Part shown: positions 15,939 through 25,381 of the stretch, piece after piece | Layout: every line of letters begins with the position of its first letter | Numbering within the stretch: the stretch's first letter is position 1 | NCBI RefSeq assembly: GCF_014270105.1 | Contig: NZ_JACNMF010000001.1 | Coordinates: 861,560 to 925,559 of the forward strand | Source: Hyunsoonleella aquatilis | Lineage (GTDB): Bacteria; Bacteroidota; Bacteroidia; Flavobacteriales; Flavobacteriaceae | DNA length: 64,000 bases | Reading direction: 5' to 3' | Notes under the pieces: generated by a model | The model's database searches: none | The model's input: the letters and a program-made list of their open reading frames with translations, nothing else | Told to the model about the DNA's origin: nothing | Made by a program: the position numbers and the translations under genes

Positions 15939-16607
15939 TTATAATGTTCCTGAATCTTTAATTCCATATTCAATTCGTTTGTCTTTAATCAATTTAGAAA
16001 CTTTTTTTGCTAGAATAATAAATGGCACGTCATATTTATATTCCTCAGCAAACCCGATAGATTCATCAATATGATATTCAATTCGCGAATAATAAAATTG
16101 ATAGATCTTTTTAACGAATAATTTTTTGTTAGAATCAGTCAAGTTACTCTTTTCAAGTTCTTCAATAAAGTATTGAATCAGATAAAGAACATATTTGAAT
16201 TGATATTCAAAAGTGATATTTCCTTCTTTCCTAATTTCTAAATCTCTAGAATAAATATCAATTGGCGATTCAAAAACAGTTTTGTTGAGATTTTGGTGTA
16301 TTTCTTTTTCATTGAAGCCAACTTGATAAAATTCCTTTTTAATTTCTTCATAATCATTTCTAAATCGGTCTATGTTTTGATTTTCAATTTGTTGAGTGTT
16401 TGCTTTTACTTGTTCTTGAAAAGAAATAAAAATCAAGACAGCTCCTAAAATATTCACAATTGGTGCTGTAATTCCGCCAATGGTATCTCCAATCGCACCT
16501 GACTCAGAATTGAAAGATATAATTCCACTTATTTGAGTTAGTAATGCAGGTGATACAATTACTAAAAGAAGAAGTCCGATTATTAATAATTTATATGATT
16601 TATTCAC
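15939..16607 (-). CDS. Putative phage abortive infection membrane protein (putAbiC-like)
   Basis: 222 residues. Two membrane segments (about 6-24 and 48-66) flank GAIGDTIGGITAPIVNILGAVLIFISFQEQ, the conserved start of the putAbiC-type family. A long, charged, helical cytosolic part follows. The family is named from a plasmid abortive-infection gene, but proof of phage defence is lacking for most members. The gene is more AT-rich than its neighbours. It lies between 41-bp direct repeats and carries a palindromic element at its 3' end, suggesting acquisition as a small cassette. Confidence 0.72.
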   Translation of the reverse strand: MNKSYKLLIIGLLLLVIVSPALLTQISGIISFNSESGAIGDTIGGITAPIVNILGAVLIFISFQEQVKANTQQIENQNIDRFRNDYEEIKKEFYQVGFNEKEIHQNLNKTVFESPIDIYSRDLEIRKEGNITFEYQFKYVLYLIQYFIEELEKSNLTDSNKKLFVKKIYQFYYSRIEYHIDESIGFAEEYKYDVPFIILAKKVSKLIKDKRIEYGIKDSGTL

Positions 16608-16721
16608 GGTTGATTGTCAAATTGCATAGAACTCGGAGATAAGCTTGCGTTTTAATGAAGTTTATCGAATGTTAAACGAAGTTCGTTATTTTTTCCGACA
16701 AATTCAATTTTAAAATTAACC

Positions 16722-16762
16722 AAAAAACCACCCTGCTCTCACAAAGTGGTTTTAGATTTATA
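16722..16762 (-). terminator. htpG terminator; right copy of the 41-bp direct repeat
   Basis: AAACCAC / GTGGTTT arms enclose a loop of about 14 bases. On the minus strand the hairpin lies 49 bases after the htpG stop and ends in a T-run. It is duplicated at 15621-15661. Confidence 0.75.
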
Positions 16763-16810
16763 TAGGATGCCCAAAGGGCGTATCAACTTTTTAAGCTGAG
16801 CCTGTCGAAG

Positions 16811-18724
16811 TTATTTAATCATATCATAACTACGCTTGATAAAGTTCGTCAATTCCTCACCTTTCAATAGCCCCTGAGACAATCGCGCCAAATCCAAACT
16901 CTGGTTGATCAAACGCTCCTGCTTTTTGCGGGTTTTGGTGTTTAAAATTTCACCCACCAATTCGGAGTTCGTGTTTACCACCAAATTGTACATCTCCGGC
17001 ATATTGCCCATACCGAACATGCCACCACCGCCTCCGGTCTGTTGCATCTCCTTCATACGGCGCATAAACTCGGGCTGAGTGATGATAAATGGCGAAGCAT
17101 TGCTATCCATAGCTTCCAACTGCACCATAAATTTTTCAGATGGAATCACTTCTTTTAGCAATTCGTCCAAAGACTTCTTTTGGTCCTCATCCAATTTGGA
17201 AACCGTGGTGTCGTCCTTTTTAATCAAGTTATCAATATGATCGCCATCCACACGGGCAAAGGACACATTTTCCTTAGTGCTTTCCAGCTTTTGAATCAAG
17301 TGCGATACGATTGGAGAATCCAACAACAGCACTTCATAACCTTTGTCTTTAGCCGTTTGGATGTAACTGTGTTGCTCATCCTTATCCGAAGCATATAAAA
17401 TCACCAGCTTATCGTCCTTATCGGTCTGCTTCGCCTTGATTTTATTGTAAAGCTCCTCGTAAGTATAGTAAGTGCCATCAATCGTTGGGTACAACGCAAA
17501 AGCGTCTGCCTTTTCAAAGAATTTTTCCTCGGAAAGCATACCGTATTCAATCACTATTTTGATATCGTTCCATTTGGCTTCAAAATCCTCGCGATTGTTG
17601 TTGAACAAGGATTTTAATTTATCCGCCACTTTTCTAGTGATGTACGACGAAATCTTTTTTACCGCGCCATCAGCCTGCAAATACGAACGCGATACATTCA
17701 AAGGAATATCCGGAGAATCAATCACCCCACGAAGCATGGTCAAAAACTCAGGAACGATACCCTCAACATTATCCGTCACAAACACCTGATTTTGATATAA
17801 TTGGATCTTATCCTTTTGGATCTGCATATCGTTGCTCAACTTCGGGAAGTATAAAATCCCCGTTAAGTTGAATGGATAATCTACATTTAAATGAATGTTG
17901 AATAACGGCTCCTCAAACTGCATCGGATACAGCTCACGATAAAAATTGCTGTAATCCTCATCCTTTAAATCTGTTGGTTGTTTTGTCCAAGCTGGAGAAG
18001 GATTATTGATAATATCATCAACCGTAATTTTTCTATGAGGTTCGGTCGTTTCCTTACCGTCTTTGTCAGTAATCGTCTGAGGCTCGTGCTCAGGGTCATT
18101 GATTTCCTTTGTGCCGAATTTAATCGGAATCGGCATAAACTTGTTGTATTTGTTCAACAGTTCACGAATACGAGATTCCTCGAGGAATTCCTTTTCATCA
18201 TCCGAAATATGCAAAATAATTTCCGTACCGCGTTCGGTTTTCTCCGCAGGCTCCAAAGTAAACTCAGGCGACCCATCACAAGTCCAATGCGCCGCAGGCT
18301 CATCCTTAAAAGATTTGGTAATGATTTCAACCTTGTCCGCCACCATAAAAGCAGAGTAAAACCCTAAACCAAAATGCCCAATAATCCCGCTATCCTTTGC
18401 CGAATCCTTGTATTTATCCAAAAACTCCTCAGCACCAGAAAATGCCACCTCGTTGATGTATTTTTCAACCTCCTCGGCAGTCATCCCCAAACCTTGGTCA
18501 ATCACGTGCAGTTTCTGGTTGTCCTTATCAATTTTTACCTCAATTTGTGGGTTGCCGTACTCCACTTTTGCCTCGCCAACATTCGTCAGGTGTTTCAGCT
18601 TTAAAGTTGCATCAGTCGCATTACTGATCAGCTCCCGAAGAAAGATTTCGTGGTCGCTGTACAAAAACTTTTTAATCAACGGGAAGATATTCTCTACCGA
18701 TACATTAATGTTTCCTTTTGTCAT
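16811..18724 (-). CDS. htpG: Molecular chaperone HtpG (Hsp90)
   Basis: 637 residues, full length. GHKL ATPase motifs are present: ELISNATDATLKL (Asn for magnesium), DQGLGMT and IGHFGLGFYSAFMVADKV. The middle domain (GILYFPKL, NVSRSYLQ) and the C-terminal dimerisation domain follow, with a glycine-rich loop TGGGGGMFGMG. It is an ATP-driven cytosolic chaperone for client folding under stress. A lone gene; a terminator follows within 50 bases. Confidence 0.97.
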   Translation of the reverse strand: MTKGNINVSVENIFPLIKKFLYSDHEIFLRELISNATDATLKLKHLTNVGEAKVEYGNPQIEVKIDKDNQKLHVIDQGLGMTAEEVEKYINEVAFSGAEEFLDKYKDSAKDSGIIGHFGLGFYSAFMVADKVEIITKSFKDEPAAHWTCDGSPEFTLEPAEKTERGTEIILHISDDEKEFLEESRIRELLNKYNKFMPIPIKFGTKEINDPEHEPQTITDKDGKETTEPHRKITVDDIINNPSPAWTKQPTDLKDEDYSNFYRELYPMQFEEPLFNIHLNVDYPFNLTGILYFPKLSNDMQIQKDKIQLYQNQVFVTDNVEGIVPEFLTMLRGVIDSPDIPLNVSRSYLQADGAVKKISSYITRKVADKLKSLFNNNREDFEAKWNDIKIVIEYGMLSEEKFFEKADAFALYPTIDGTYYTYEELYNKIKAKQTDKDDKLVILYASDKDEQHSYIQTAKDKGYEVLLLDSPIVSHLIQKLESTKENVSFARVDGDHIDNLIKKDDTTVSKLDEDQKKSLDELLKEVIPSEKFMVQLEAMDSNASPFIITQPEFMRRMKEMQQTGGGGGMFGMGNMPEMYNLVVNTNSELVGEILNTKTRKKQERLINQSLDLARLSQGLLKGEELTNFIKRSYDMIK

Positions 18725-18832
18725 GATATATCTATTTTATTCAATGTTTTTCTTGGTAGGGCATAGGTCAAAAAAAATACCAAGACCATAAATATGACAA
18801 ACTGACACAATTTTAAGTAAAGTAATTTTTAT

Positions 18833-19061
18833 TTGGGCGTTCCCCTCGATGCTACATTCAAAAGTTTCATTTGAAATTCGTCCTCGGGTCGGGCTTTCAC
18901 TACTCAATCTTTTTAAAGCCTTTTTGCCCTATCGTCATTGCGAACATAGTGAAGCAATCTACTAGCCTAAAGAGATTACTTCGTCGCACACTCCTCGTAA
19001 TGACGGACTTTTTGCCTAAGCTTTAAAAAGGATTTCAAACATGCCGTTCTATCCCTAACGC
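18833..19061 (+). repeat. Dispersed intergenic repeat, copy 1 (with internal inverted repeat)
   Basis: Begins TTGGGCGTT, contains GTCGGGCTTTC and ends ATCCCTAACGC, the same three marks as the elements at 30418-30512 and 33620-33776. Inside, 18934-18960 and 18972-19004 form a long imperfect inverted repeat (GTCATTGCGA / TCGTAATGAC). With flanking sequence it fills most of the 521-base gap between htpG and fabH; no gene is seen. Confidence 0.75.
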
Positions 19062-19138
19062 AACCCACCTGCCAACAACAGTCCAAACCCCAAGGCACGA
19101 GTTTGTCAGCTACCATTTTTTTTCAATTTGGAGTATTG

Positions 19139-19155
19139 TCCCGATAGCTATTGGG
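19139..19155. repeat. Small palindrome CCCGATAGCTATTGGG
   Basis: A near-perfect inverted repeat before fabH; a half-copy (CTATCGGGA) recurs at about 19202. The related perfect form TCCCGATAGATATCGGGA occurs at 34854-34871. Confidence 0.6.
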
Positions 19156-19245
19156 ATTGGAATTTGGAATTTACAAATCATTTGGAATTTGTCCTGTTGG
19201 CTATCGGGATAATTTCGTATTTTGGTTTAAACAAAACTTGGGGAT

Positions 19246-20253
19246 ATGTATAATTCAAGAATAACCGGACTTGGCAAATACGTGCCGGAAAATGTAGTGA
19301 CCAATCATGACTTATCAAAGATGATGGATACCAGCGACGAATGGATTCAAGAACGTACAGGAATTGTAGAAAGACGCTGGATTCCTGAAAACTCAGAAGA
19401 TACATCAGCCGTCATGGGAGCAAAGGCCGCCCGAATAGCCGTTGAACGCGCAGGCCTCACCAAGGATGACATCGATTTTATCGTTTTCGCCACCCTGAGC
19501 CCAGACTATTACTTCCCTGGCTGTGGCGTCCAGATTCAAGATATGCTGGATATGCCGACCATTGGCGCATTAGATATCCGAAATCAGTGCACGGGCTTTG
19601 TGTATGCGGTTTCTGTAGCCGACCAATTTATAAAAACCGGGATGTACAAAAATGTTTTGGTGATTGGTTCAGAATATCATTCCGGAGGTTTGGAAAAATC
19701 CACACGGGGCAGGGGTGTTACTGTTATTTTTGGTGATGGCGCAGGTGCCGCCGTAATGAGCCGAACCGAAGATAATTCAAAAGGGGTTTTGTCGTCCCAT
19801 TTACATTCCGAAGGAAAATATGCCGAAGAGCTCACCGTTCTGGGGCCAAGTATCAAACATTGGGTGCCAGAAATTTTGGAAAAGAACGATCCAGACGATA
19901 CTTCATACTATCCGTACATGAACGGGACATTTGTATTCAAGCATGCAGTAGTGCGATTTAGCGAGGCGATAGTCGAAGGTCTGAAAGCTAATAATTTACG
20001 AAAAGAGGATATCGATATGCTGATTCCCCACCAAGCCAATTTGAGGATTTCGCAATTTATCCAAAAGAAGTTTGGTCTGCTGGACGACCAAGTGTATAAC
20101 AATATTCAGAAATACGGAAATACTACTGCGGCTTCCGTGATTATTGCCTTGACCGAAGCCTGGGAGGAAGGAAAGATTAATGAAGGAGATACTGTAGTTT
20201 TGGCCGCTTTTGGCAGTGGATTTACTTGGGGCAGTGTGATTATGAAATGGTAG
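19246..20253 (+). CDS. 3-oxoacyl-ACP synthase III family protein
   Basis: 335 residues of the thiolase fold. The active-site triad is complete: Cys115 (RNQCTGF), His in LIPHQANLR and Asn in YGNTTAAS. It condenses an acyl-CoA starter with malonyl-ACP at the first step of fatty-acid or polyketide-like chains. The N-terminus MYNSRITGLGKYVPENVVTN matches the FabH family, but the rather divergent C-terminal half and the lack of fab neighbours make it uncertain whether this is the housekeeping FabH or a stand-alone KAS III. Confidence 0.9.
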   Translation: MYNSRITGLGKYVPENVVTNHDLSKMMDTSDEWIQERTGIVERRWIPENSEDTSAVMGAKAARIAVERAGLTKDDIDFIVFATLSPDYYFPGCGVQIQDMLDMPTIGALDIRNQCTGFVYAVSVADQFIKTGMYKNVLVIGSEYHSGGLEKSTRGRGVTVIFGDGAGAAVMSRTEDNSKGVLSSHLHSEGKYAEELTVLGPSIKHWVPEILEKNDPDDTSYYPYMNGTFVFKHAVVRFSEAIVEGLKANNLRKEDIDMLIPHQANLRISQFIQKKFGLLDDQVYNNIQKYGNTTAASVIIALTEAWEEGKINEGDTVVLAAFGSGFTWGSVIMKW

Positions 20254-20256
20254 CAA

Positions 20257-20327
20257 ATTCCTGCGGACGCAGGAATCTAAAGATGTATTAGGTTTTCAGT
20301 TAATTAGATTCCTGCGGATGCAGGAAT
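20257..20327. repeat. Two 20-bp palindromes ATTCCTGCGGA/TGCAGGAAT
   Basis: 20257-20276 and 20308-20327 differ by one base (ACGC/ATGC). Each is a near-perfect inverted repeat, placed 31 bases apart just after the fabH stop. A related half (ATTCCTGCGAAT) occurs at 34843. Confidence 0.8.
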
Positions 20328-20329
20328 GA

Positions 20330-20373
20330 AAAACCCGAAACCATATTTTAAAATACAGTTTCGGGTTTTCTTA
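20330..20373 (+). terminator. fabH terminator
   Basis: AAAACCCGAAAC (20330-20341) pairs perfectly with GTTTCGGGTTTT (20358-20369); a T-run lies at the base of the stem. Confidence 0.85.
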
Positions 20374-20500
20374 TGCCATTAACCAATCCAACTTCAATTA
20401 ACACAAATTTTGAATTTGAAAGCGAAGCCTTTATGCTTTTGTCAGATGATAATAGCAAAATATTTATTTTACAATAATGCCATCTGTTGTTGCCTAAACA

Positions 20501-20530
20501 AAACTCGAAATACAAAGATTTCGAGTTTTA
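20501..20530. terminator. Hairpin, terminator-like
   Basis: AAACTCGAAAT pairs with ATTTCGAGTTT (11 perfect pairs, 6-base loop). T-rich sequence on the plus side makes it a possible terminator, but no gene ends immediately before it. Confidence 0.5.
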
Positions 20531-20639
20531 ACCGTTTAACGAATTGTTTTTTAAAAGCGACTAACTCAAATAATTATTAAATCGGTTTTTGGTTATTTAA
20601 TTTAACGTTTTTCTGTGAAAATTATTGTTGGACTCTTTA

Positions 20640-20815
20640 AATTTTAACAATTTTAACATTTTAATAAGCACAGTTACAACTACTTGCGAAGTAATTTACA
20701 GATTTATCCGATAAGCCTAAAGGGTATAGACTGTCATAGGCTTATGTGTTATCGCTCTTACCTTCTTTTTTGTCCAAAAGCAAAACCCCAAAGATTGCTC
20801 TTTGGGGTTTTTATT
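20640..20815 (+). ncRNA. Candidate structured RNA with terminator
   Basis: The hairpin TACTT/AAGTA (20681-20693) is followed by a 9-bp stem ATAAGCCTA/TAGGCTTAT (20711-20719/20737-20745) and a strong terminator AAAACCCCAAAG/CTTTGGGGTTTT (20782-20793/20800-20811) with a T5 tail. No ORF lies between 20254 and 20868. The terminator alone could belong to the convergent receptor gene read from the other side, and no promoter box was found, so confidence is modest. Confidence 0.35.
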
Positions 20816-20868
20816 CAATAACCTGATAAAACACTAACCATCAACTATTTTCAGATTATTAAATGTTT

Positions 20869-23346
20869 TTAAAGGAAGCCTCCGCTTCCCTGTTTTGTGT
20901 TATTGTCGCGTTGTTTTCTTCTCAAAGCTCTGTATTTACCGCCACCAAATCTGTAAGACAGTGCCACATTCCAAGTGTTGCTTTCCCAGTTGAATTGCCC
21001 TCTACTTGGGAACGGGGAAACGGCTTCAAATTCAAAATTCATACTATTGAAAATATCACTGTAGTTAAAGCTGAATGTAGCCCTGTTGTCTTCCAAGAAA
21101 CTGTAGCGCATGCCCGTATTTACCATCACCATGGGTTTTCTTGTAAATTGTATGCCTTTTTCCTCTCCACGGTACATGGCAAATAAAGAAAAACTTAATT
21201 TTTTTGAAGCTTTAAAATTGTTGAACAAGCGCAGGTTCCATACTACGTTATCAACAACAGTCGTATTCGTTTTAATGTCATCTAGTGTGGCATCTTCAAT
21301 GGGGACATCAATAAATTCGGTAATACCCGTTTGTTCCTGTGAGTATAAATCAAAACTTCCGTTCAAACTCCACCATTTTGTAGGGCGATAGTTGCTTGAC
21401 AGCTCAATACCGAAAGCTGTTGTATTGTCAAAATTATCGTATGAAAGAATAACGTTACCTGAGGTAATATCTGTCCTGTCAATACGTACATATCTATTAA
21501 TGTTGTCTTCGATGATTCTGAAAAATACGCCTCCGGTGATGCTACCACCTTTTAATTTTCGGGTGTAGTTAGCTTCGATGGAATTGGTAAACTGGGGTTG
21601 CAATCTCATATTTCCAAAGGAAGACACTCTTGGTGTGCTCCACTCCCGGATGGGGTTCACCTGTTGCAAACCAGGTCTGTCCACACGACGGCTGGCACTA
21701 ATTTGATAGGTGTTTTTTTCAGAGGCCTCGTAACTGACAAATACTGAGGGGTACATCTGAAAATAATTATTCTCGTAGGGTGTCAGTTCAACAGTGTTAT
21801 CGGCAAAAGTCTTTAAATCCATGGCATCCTCCTCTACGGTCTCGAAACGCGCACCAATTTGATAGCTCCACTTTTCAAACTTTTTGCTATACGTGGCATA
21901 GGCTGAGTAAATATCTCTGTTGTATTCAAAATCAACACTAGGAGTTGGTATAGGATTGTTTTGTTCATCAAAACTCAATCCTGTAGACATGTAATCTACG
22001 TCAGAGCCAAACAAGCGCGCTTCTAACCCAAGTTCCAATTTGGATTCTTTCTTTAGGGGTTTAACGTAATCTACATTTATAGTGGTTTGGTCCCTTTCGG
22101 TGTCTACAAAATCCCTAAAATCCGGGGGAAAGTCAAAATTCACAAAATCAAAACTTGCATCTTCATCATTTATAAAATCGTTGTAATCGATTTCAATATC
22201 TAAGGTTTCGTCCTCATCAGAAAATTCATGTTTATAGACCAAATTGTATTGACTAGAGGTGTTTTCGCTAATATTGCCAAATAACTGCCTTTGCGATAAA
22301 GTTGGGTAGGTAATAAAGGTGTCTCCAAAGCCTGTACCCTCAAAAGTATTTTGGTTAGTGAAAACCGAAATGGTATTCTTATCGTCCATGTAAAAATCCA
22401 CGCCAAATTTGTACAAATGAGACTGGTTGTTATTTCCAAATTTAAAATCTTGAAAGGAATCATCATCAAGTCTGTCAACGTAGCCAAAATTGTCATACTT
22501 CCCAATATTGTTACCATAATTACCGTAAAAATTGAACTTCCCATTGCGGTAATTCATGTCAATGGAGCTGTTGAATTTTGCAAAAATCTCTTTGGTTACC
22601 CCAACATTCACGTTTCCGTTAAAGCCGATTTGCGTATTCTTATGCAATTTGATATTAATGATGCCGCTCATCCCTTCGGGGTTGTATTTTGCAGAAGGGT
22701 TGGTAATTAATTCAATCGATTTTATTGAAGTTGAAGGGATTTGTCTCAACAATTGGGCAACTGGTACATTGCTCAATTTGCCATCTACCATTACTCGAAC
22801 ATTTTCATTACCCCTTAAACTGATGTTTCCCGTTTGTTGGTCTACATTTACCGAGGGGATATTGTTCATTATATCACTGGCCGTGGCCCCGGCAGTGGTC
22901 AAATCCTTGCCGACGGTAATTACCTTTCGATCTACTTTTTGTTGAATGGTGGATACCTCCGCAACAACCGTCACTTCCTCAAGGCTTTCCAGTTCTTCTT
23001 CAAGATAAATTTGGCCAAGATTTACGTTGTAATTCCCTCTTTTAAGGATAACGGATTTGTTATAAGTTTTGTAGCCAATATATTGAATACTTACTGCAAC
23101 CTTGCCCTCTTCAATTTTTTCTATTTTAAACGTACCGTCGTCTAAAGTAATGCCTCCGGTGAGCGTTTCGCCCTTGTCATTTTTTATGATGACATTGACG
23201 TAAGGTAAGGGTTGTTTAAGTTTAGCGTCTAAAACTATTCCTGAAATGGTGCCTCTTTTGGCCTCCCCGGTTTCCGGTGGGGTGTTAAGGGCAGTTAAAG
23301 GTGAAATAGCGAAAAGAAACAGCCCTAGAAAAACGAAATTTTTCAT
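20869..23346 (-). CDS. Outer-membrane beta-barrel receptor (OMP_b-brl_3 / TonB-dependent type)
   Basis: 825 residues with a signal peptide (about 1-19). A carboxypeptidase-regulatory-like domain (GTISGIVLDAKLKQPLPYVNVIIKND, IQYIGYKTY) comes first. A plug domain follows (TASDIMNNIPSVNVDQQTGNISLRGNENVRVMVDG, SIKSIELITNPSAKYNPEGMSGIINI), then a large beta-barrel of the OMP_b-brl_3 type ending in YRFGGGKYRALRRKQR. Members are outer-membrane proteins related to TonB-dependent transporters; the substrate is unknown and no SusD partner is nearby. Confidence 0.9.
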   Translation of the reverse strand: MKNFVFLGLFLFAISPLTALNTPPETGEAKRGTISGIVLDAKLKQPLPYVNVIIKNDKGETLTGGITLDDGTFKIEKIEEGKVAVSIQYIGYKTYNKSVILKRGNYNVNLGQIYLEEELESLEEVTVVAEVSTIQQKVDRKVITVGKDLTTAGATASDIMNNIPSVNVDQQTGNISLRGNENVRVMVDGKLSNVPVAQLLRQIPSTSIKSIELITNPSAKYNPEGMSGIINIKLHKNTQIGFNGNVNVGVTKEIFAKFNSSIDMNYRNGKFNFYGNYGNNIGKYDNFGYVDRLDDDSFQDFKFGNNNQSHLYKFGVDFYMDDKNTISVFTNQNTFEGTGFGDTFITYPTLSQRQLFGNISENTSSQYNLVYKHEFSDEDETLDIEIDYNDFINDEDASFDFVNFDFPPDFRDFVDTERDQTTINVDYVKPLKKESKLELGLEARLFGSDVDYMSTGLSFDEQNNPIPTPSVDFEYNRDIYSAYATYSKKFEKWSYQIGARFETVEEDAMDLKTFADNTVELTPYENNYFQMYPSVFVSYEASEKNTYQISASRRVDRPGLQQVNPIREWSTPRVSSFGNMRLQPQFTNSIEANYTRKLKGGSITGGVFFRIIEDNINRYVRIDRTDITSGNVILSYDNFDNTTAFGIELSSNYRPTKWWSLNGSFDLYSQEQTGITEFIDVPIEDATLDDIKTNTTVVDNVVWNLRLFNNFKASKKLSFSLFAMYRGEEKGIQFTRKPMVMVNTGMRYSFLEDNRATFSFNYSDIFNSMNFEFEAVSPFPSRGQFNWESNTWNVALSYRFGGGKYRALRRKQRDNNTKQGSGGFL

Positions 23347-23499
23347 TGTGATTGATTAGTTTGATTGATGATTAGCAACTAAATTGCTCAACAAAGAGAC
23401 GTTTCTTTAGGGATTATGTTACTCTTTTTAACAAAAAATTATACCTTTTTAACATATAGGGGTAGTAGGATTTAATGAAATTTGAATAAACAACTGATA

Positions 23500-23862
23500 A
23501 TGCGTAATAAAACATTAGTGTTTGGAGCATCACTAAAGCCCAATAGATATTCCAATTATGCCATTCAAAGATTGGTGGCTAATGACGTTGAAGTCGTGGC
23601 TTTTGGGTTAAAAAGCGGTACTGTTGAAGGCATTGAAATACAAACAGAATTGATTGAGTACGAGGATATCCATACGGTAACCTTATACGTGAATCCAAAA
23701 CGACAAAGGGAATATTACAATTATATTTTGTCCCTAAAGCCCGAACGGGTCATTTTTAATCCGGGTACCGAAAATCCAGAATTCTATCGGGTTTTAAAAG
23801 AACACAATATCTCTTTTGAGCCTGCCTGTACGCTAGTTTTGCTTGCGACGAATCAGTATTAA
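23500..23862 (+). CDS. CoA-binding domain protein (CoA_binding_2)
   Basis: 120 residues, one Rossmann fold: [36 protein letters not shown] and the conserved [13 protein letters not shown]. Single-domain members relate to the CoA-binding part of succinyl-CoA synthetase; the physiological role is not known. A TTG upstream gives a longer frame, but the ATG at 23500 fits the family N-terminus. Its 3' end overlaps the convergent symporter gene by 30 bases. Confidence 0.88.
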   Translation: MRNKTLVFGASLKPNRYSNYAIQRLVANDVEVVAFGLKSGTVEGIEIQTELIEYEDIHTVTLYVNPKRQREYYNYILSLKPERVIFNPGTENPEFYRVLKEHNISFEPACTLVLLATNQY

Positions 23863-25281
23863 ACCAAGGAAAGTTAGTAGTCCATTGATGATTAATATTT
23901 CAAAACCAATTTGATAACCGTTCAATAAATCCACTGAATAGGCATTAATGAAATAGGACACGATTGGCGCTATAATAGCAATTATCCAAACATATTTATC
24001 CTTAATATGCGCCTTTGTGAAAATGCCAAAAGCAAACAAGCCCAAAAGTGGGCCGTAAGTATAACCGGCTGCTTTAAACAATTCCCAAATAACGGACACA
24101 TCTTTAAAAATCAAGTCGAATAATAGTATCACCACAACCAATAAAATACTTACAAAAACATGGGTGGTTTTCCGTACTTTCTTTTGTTGCTCAATAGGTT
24201 TTTTGTCCAGTTCAATAATATCGATGCAAAACGAAGTCGTTAAAGACGTTAAGGCGGAATCCGCGCTGGAATAGGCGGCCGCGATTAGTCCCAACAGGAA
24301 GAAGGCTGAGGTCAAAACACCAATTTCAGGAAGCATGGCAATGGTTGGGAACAGGTCATCCTTTTTCGCTGTAATACCATGTTGTTGGGCATATTGGGTT
24401 AACAAAAGGCCAAGCGCCAAGAATAAAATGTTGACAAAAATCAATACCACACTAAAGGAGACCATGTTTTTTTGAGCTTCTTTCAGATTCTTACAGGTGA
24501 GGTTTTTTTGCATCATATCCTGGTCGAGCCCAGTCATGGTGATAGTTATAAACATGCCAGCCAAGAAGCTTTTCACAAAATATTGGGCATCATTCACATC
24601 ATCAAAAAAGAAGGTTTTGCTAAGCGGACTTTGTTTTACGTTTGAGTAAATTTCAGAAATACCATTCAAGTCAAGGGCAGAGGCTAAAAATATTATGGTT
24701 ACCACTACCGAAATCAGCATAAAAAGTGTTTGCAAGGTATCGGTAAAAATGATGGTCTTTATACCGCCTTTAAAGGTGTAAAGCCAAATGAGTGCAATTG
24801 TGATTATGACGGTTATAAAAAATGGAACTCCAAATTGATTAAATACCAAAAGTTGCAATACTTTCGCTACTAAGAACAACCTAAATGCGGCACCAACCGT
24901 CCTCGAAATTAAAAACGCAATGGAGCCTGTTTTGTAGCTCACATTGCCAAATCTATCTTTCAAGTAGGTGTATATTGAAATAAGATTCAGCTTATAATAC
25001 AAAGGCAAAAGGACATAAGCGATCACCAGATACCCAAAAAAGTACCCAAAAACGACCTGTAAATACCCAAACTGTTTGGTCTCAACTGCACCCGGGACAG
25101 ATATAAAAGTCACCCCAGAAAGCGAAGCCCCAATCATCCCAAAAGCCACCAAATACCAAGGGGCTGATTTGTTGGCTTTAAAAAAGGCATCGTTGGAATC
25201 TTCCTTTCCCGTGAAGTAGGAGATTAAAATCAAAACGATAAAATAAGCACCGATTAATAGAAGAATAGATGTTGGAGACAT
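23833..25281 (-). CDS. Sodium:solute symporter (SSS family)
   Basis: 482 residues with about 13 hydrophobic segments. Family marks are [58 protein letters not shown] and [24 protein letters not shown]. It couples solute uptake to sodium entry across the inner membrane. The substrate (sugar, amino or organic acid, sialic acid) cannot be told from sequence and no catabolic genes adjoin. It is divergent from recR. Confidence 0.9.
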   Translation of the reverse strand: MSPTSILLLIGAYFIVLILISYFTGKEDSNDAFFKANKSAPWYLVAFGMIGASLSGVTFISVPGAVETKQFGYLQVVFGYFFGYLVIAYVLLPLYYKLNLISIYTYLKDRFGNVSYKTGSIAFLISRTVGAAFRLFLVAKVLQLLVFNQFGVPFFITVIITIALIWLYTFKGGIKTIIFTDTLQTLFMLISVVVTIIFLASALDLNGISEIYSNVKQSPLSKTFFFDDVNDAQYFVKSFLAGMFITITMTGLDQDMMQKNLTCKNLKEAQKNMVSFSVVLIFVNILFLALGLLLTQYAQQHGITAKKDDLFPTIAMLPEIGVLTSAFFLLGLIAAAYSSADSALTSLTTSFCIDIIELDKKPIEQQKKVRKTTHVFVSILLVVVILLFDLIFKDVSVIWELFKAAGYTYGPLLGLFAFGIFTKAHIKDKYVWIIAIIAPIVSYFINAYSVDLLNGYQIGFEILIINGLLTFLGLILIRRKQN

Positions 25282-25381
25282 TGGTAATGAAACTTTAATA
25301 TTTTCGAAAATAACCTTTTTTCTAAACTCTAACAGCGTGGCGGTCTATTTTCTATAAAAGAAAATCCCTAATTTCGCAGAT

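Noticed and set aside
17978-18367. 129-residue frame antisense to htpG
   Set aside because: Shadow of a strongly conserved gene; arginine-rich nonsense composition.
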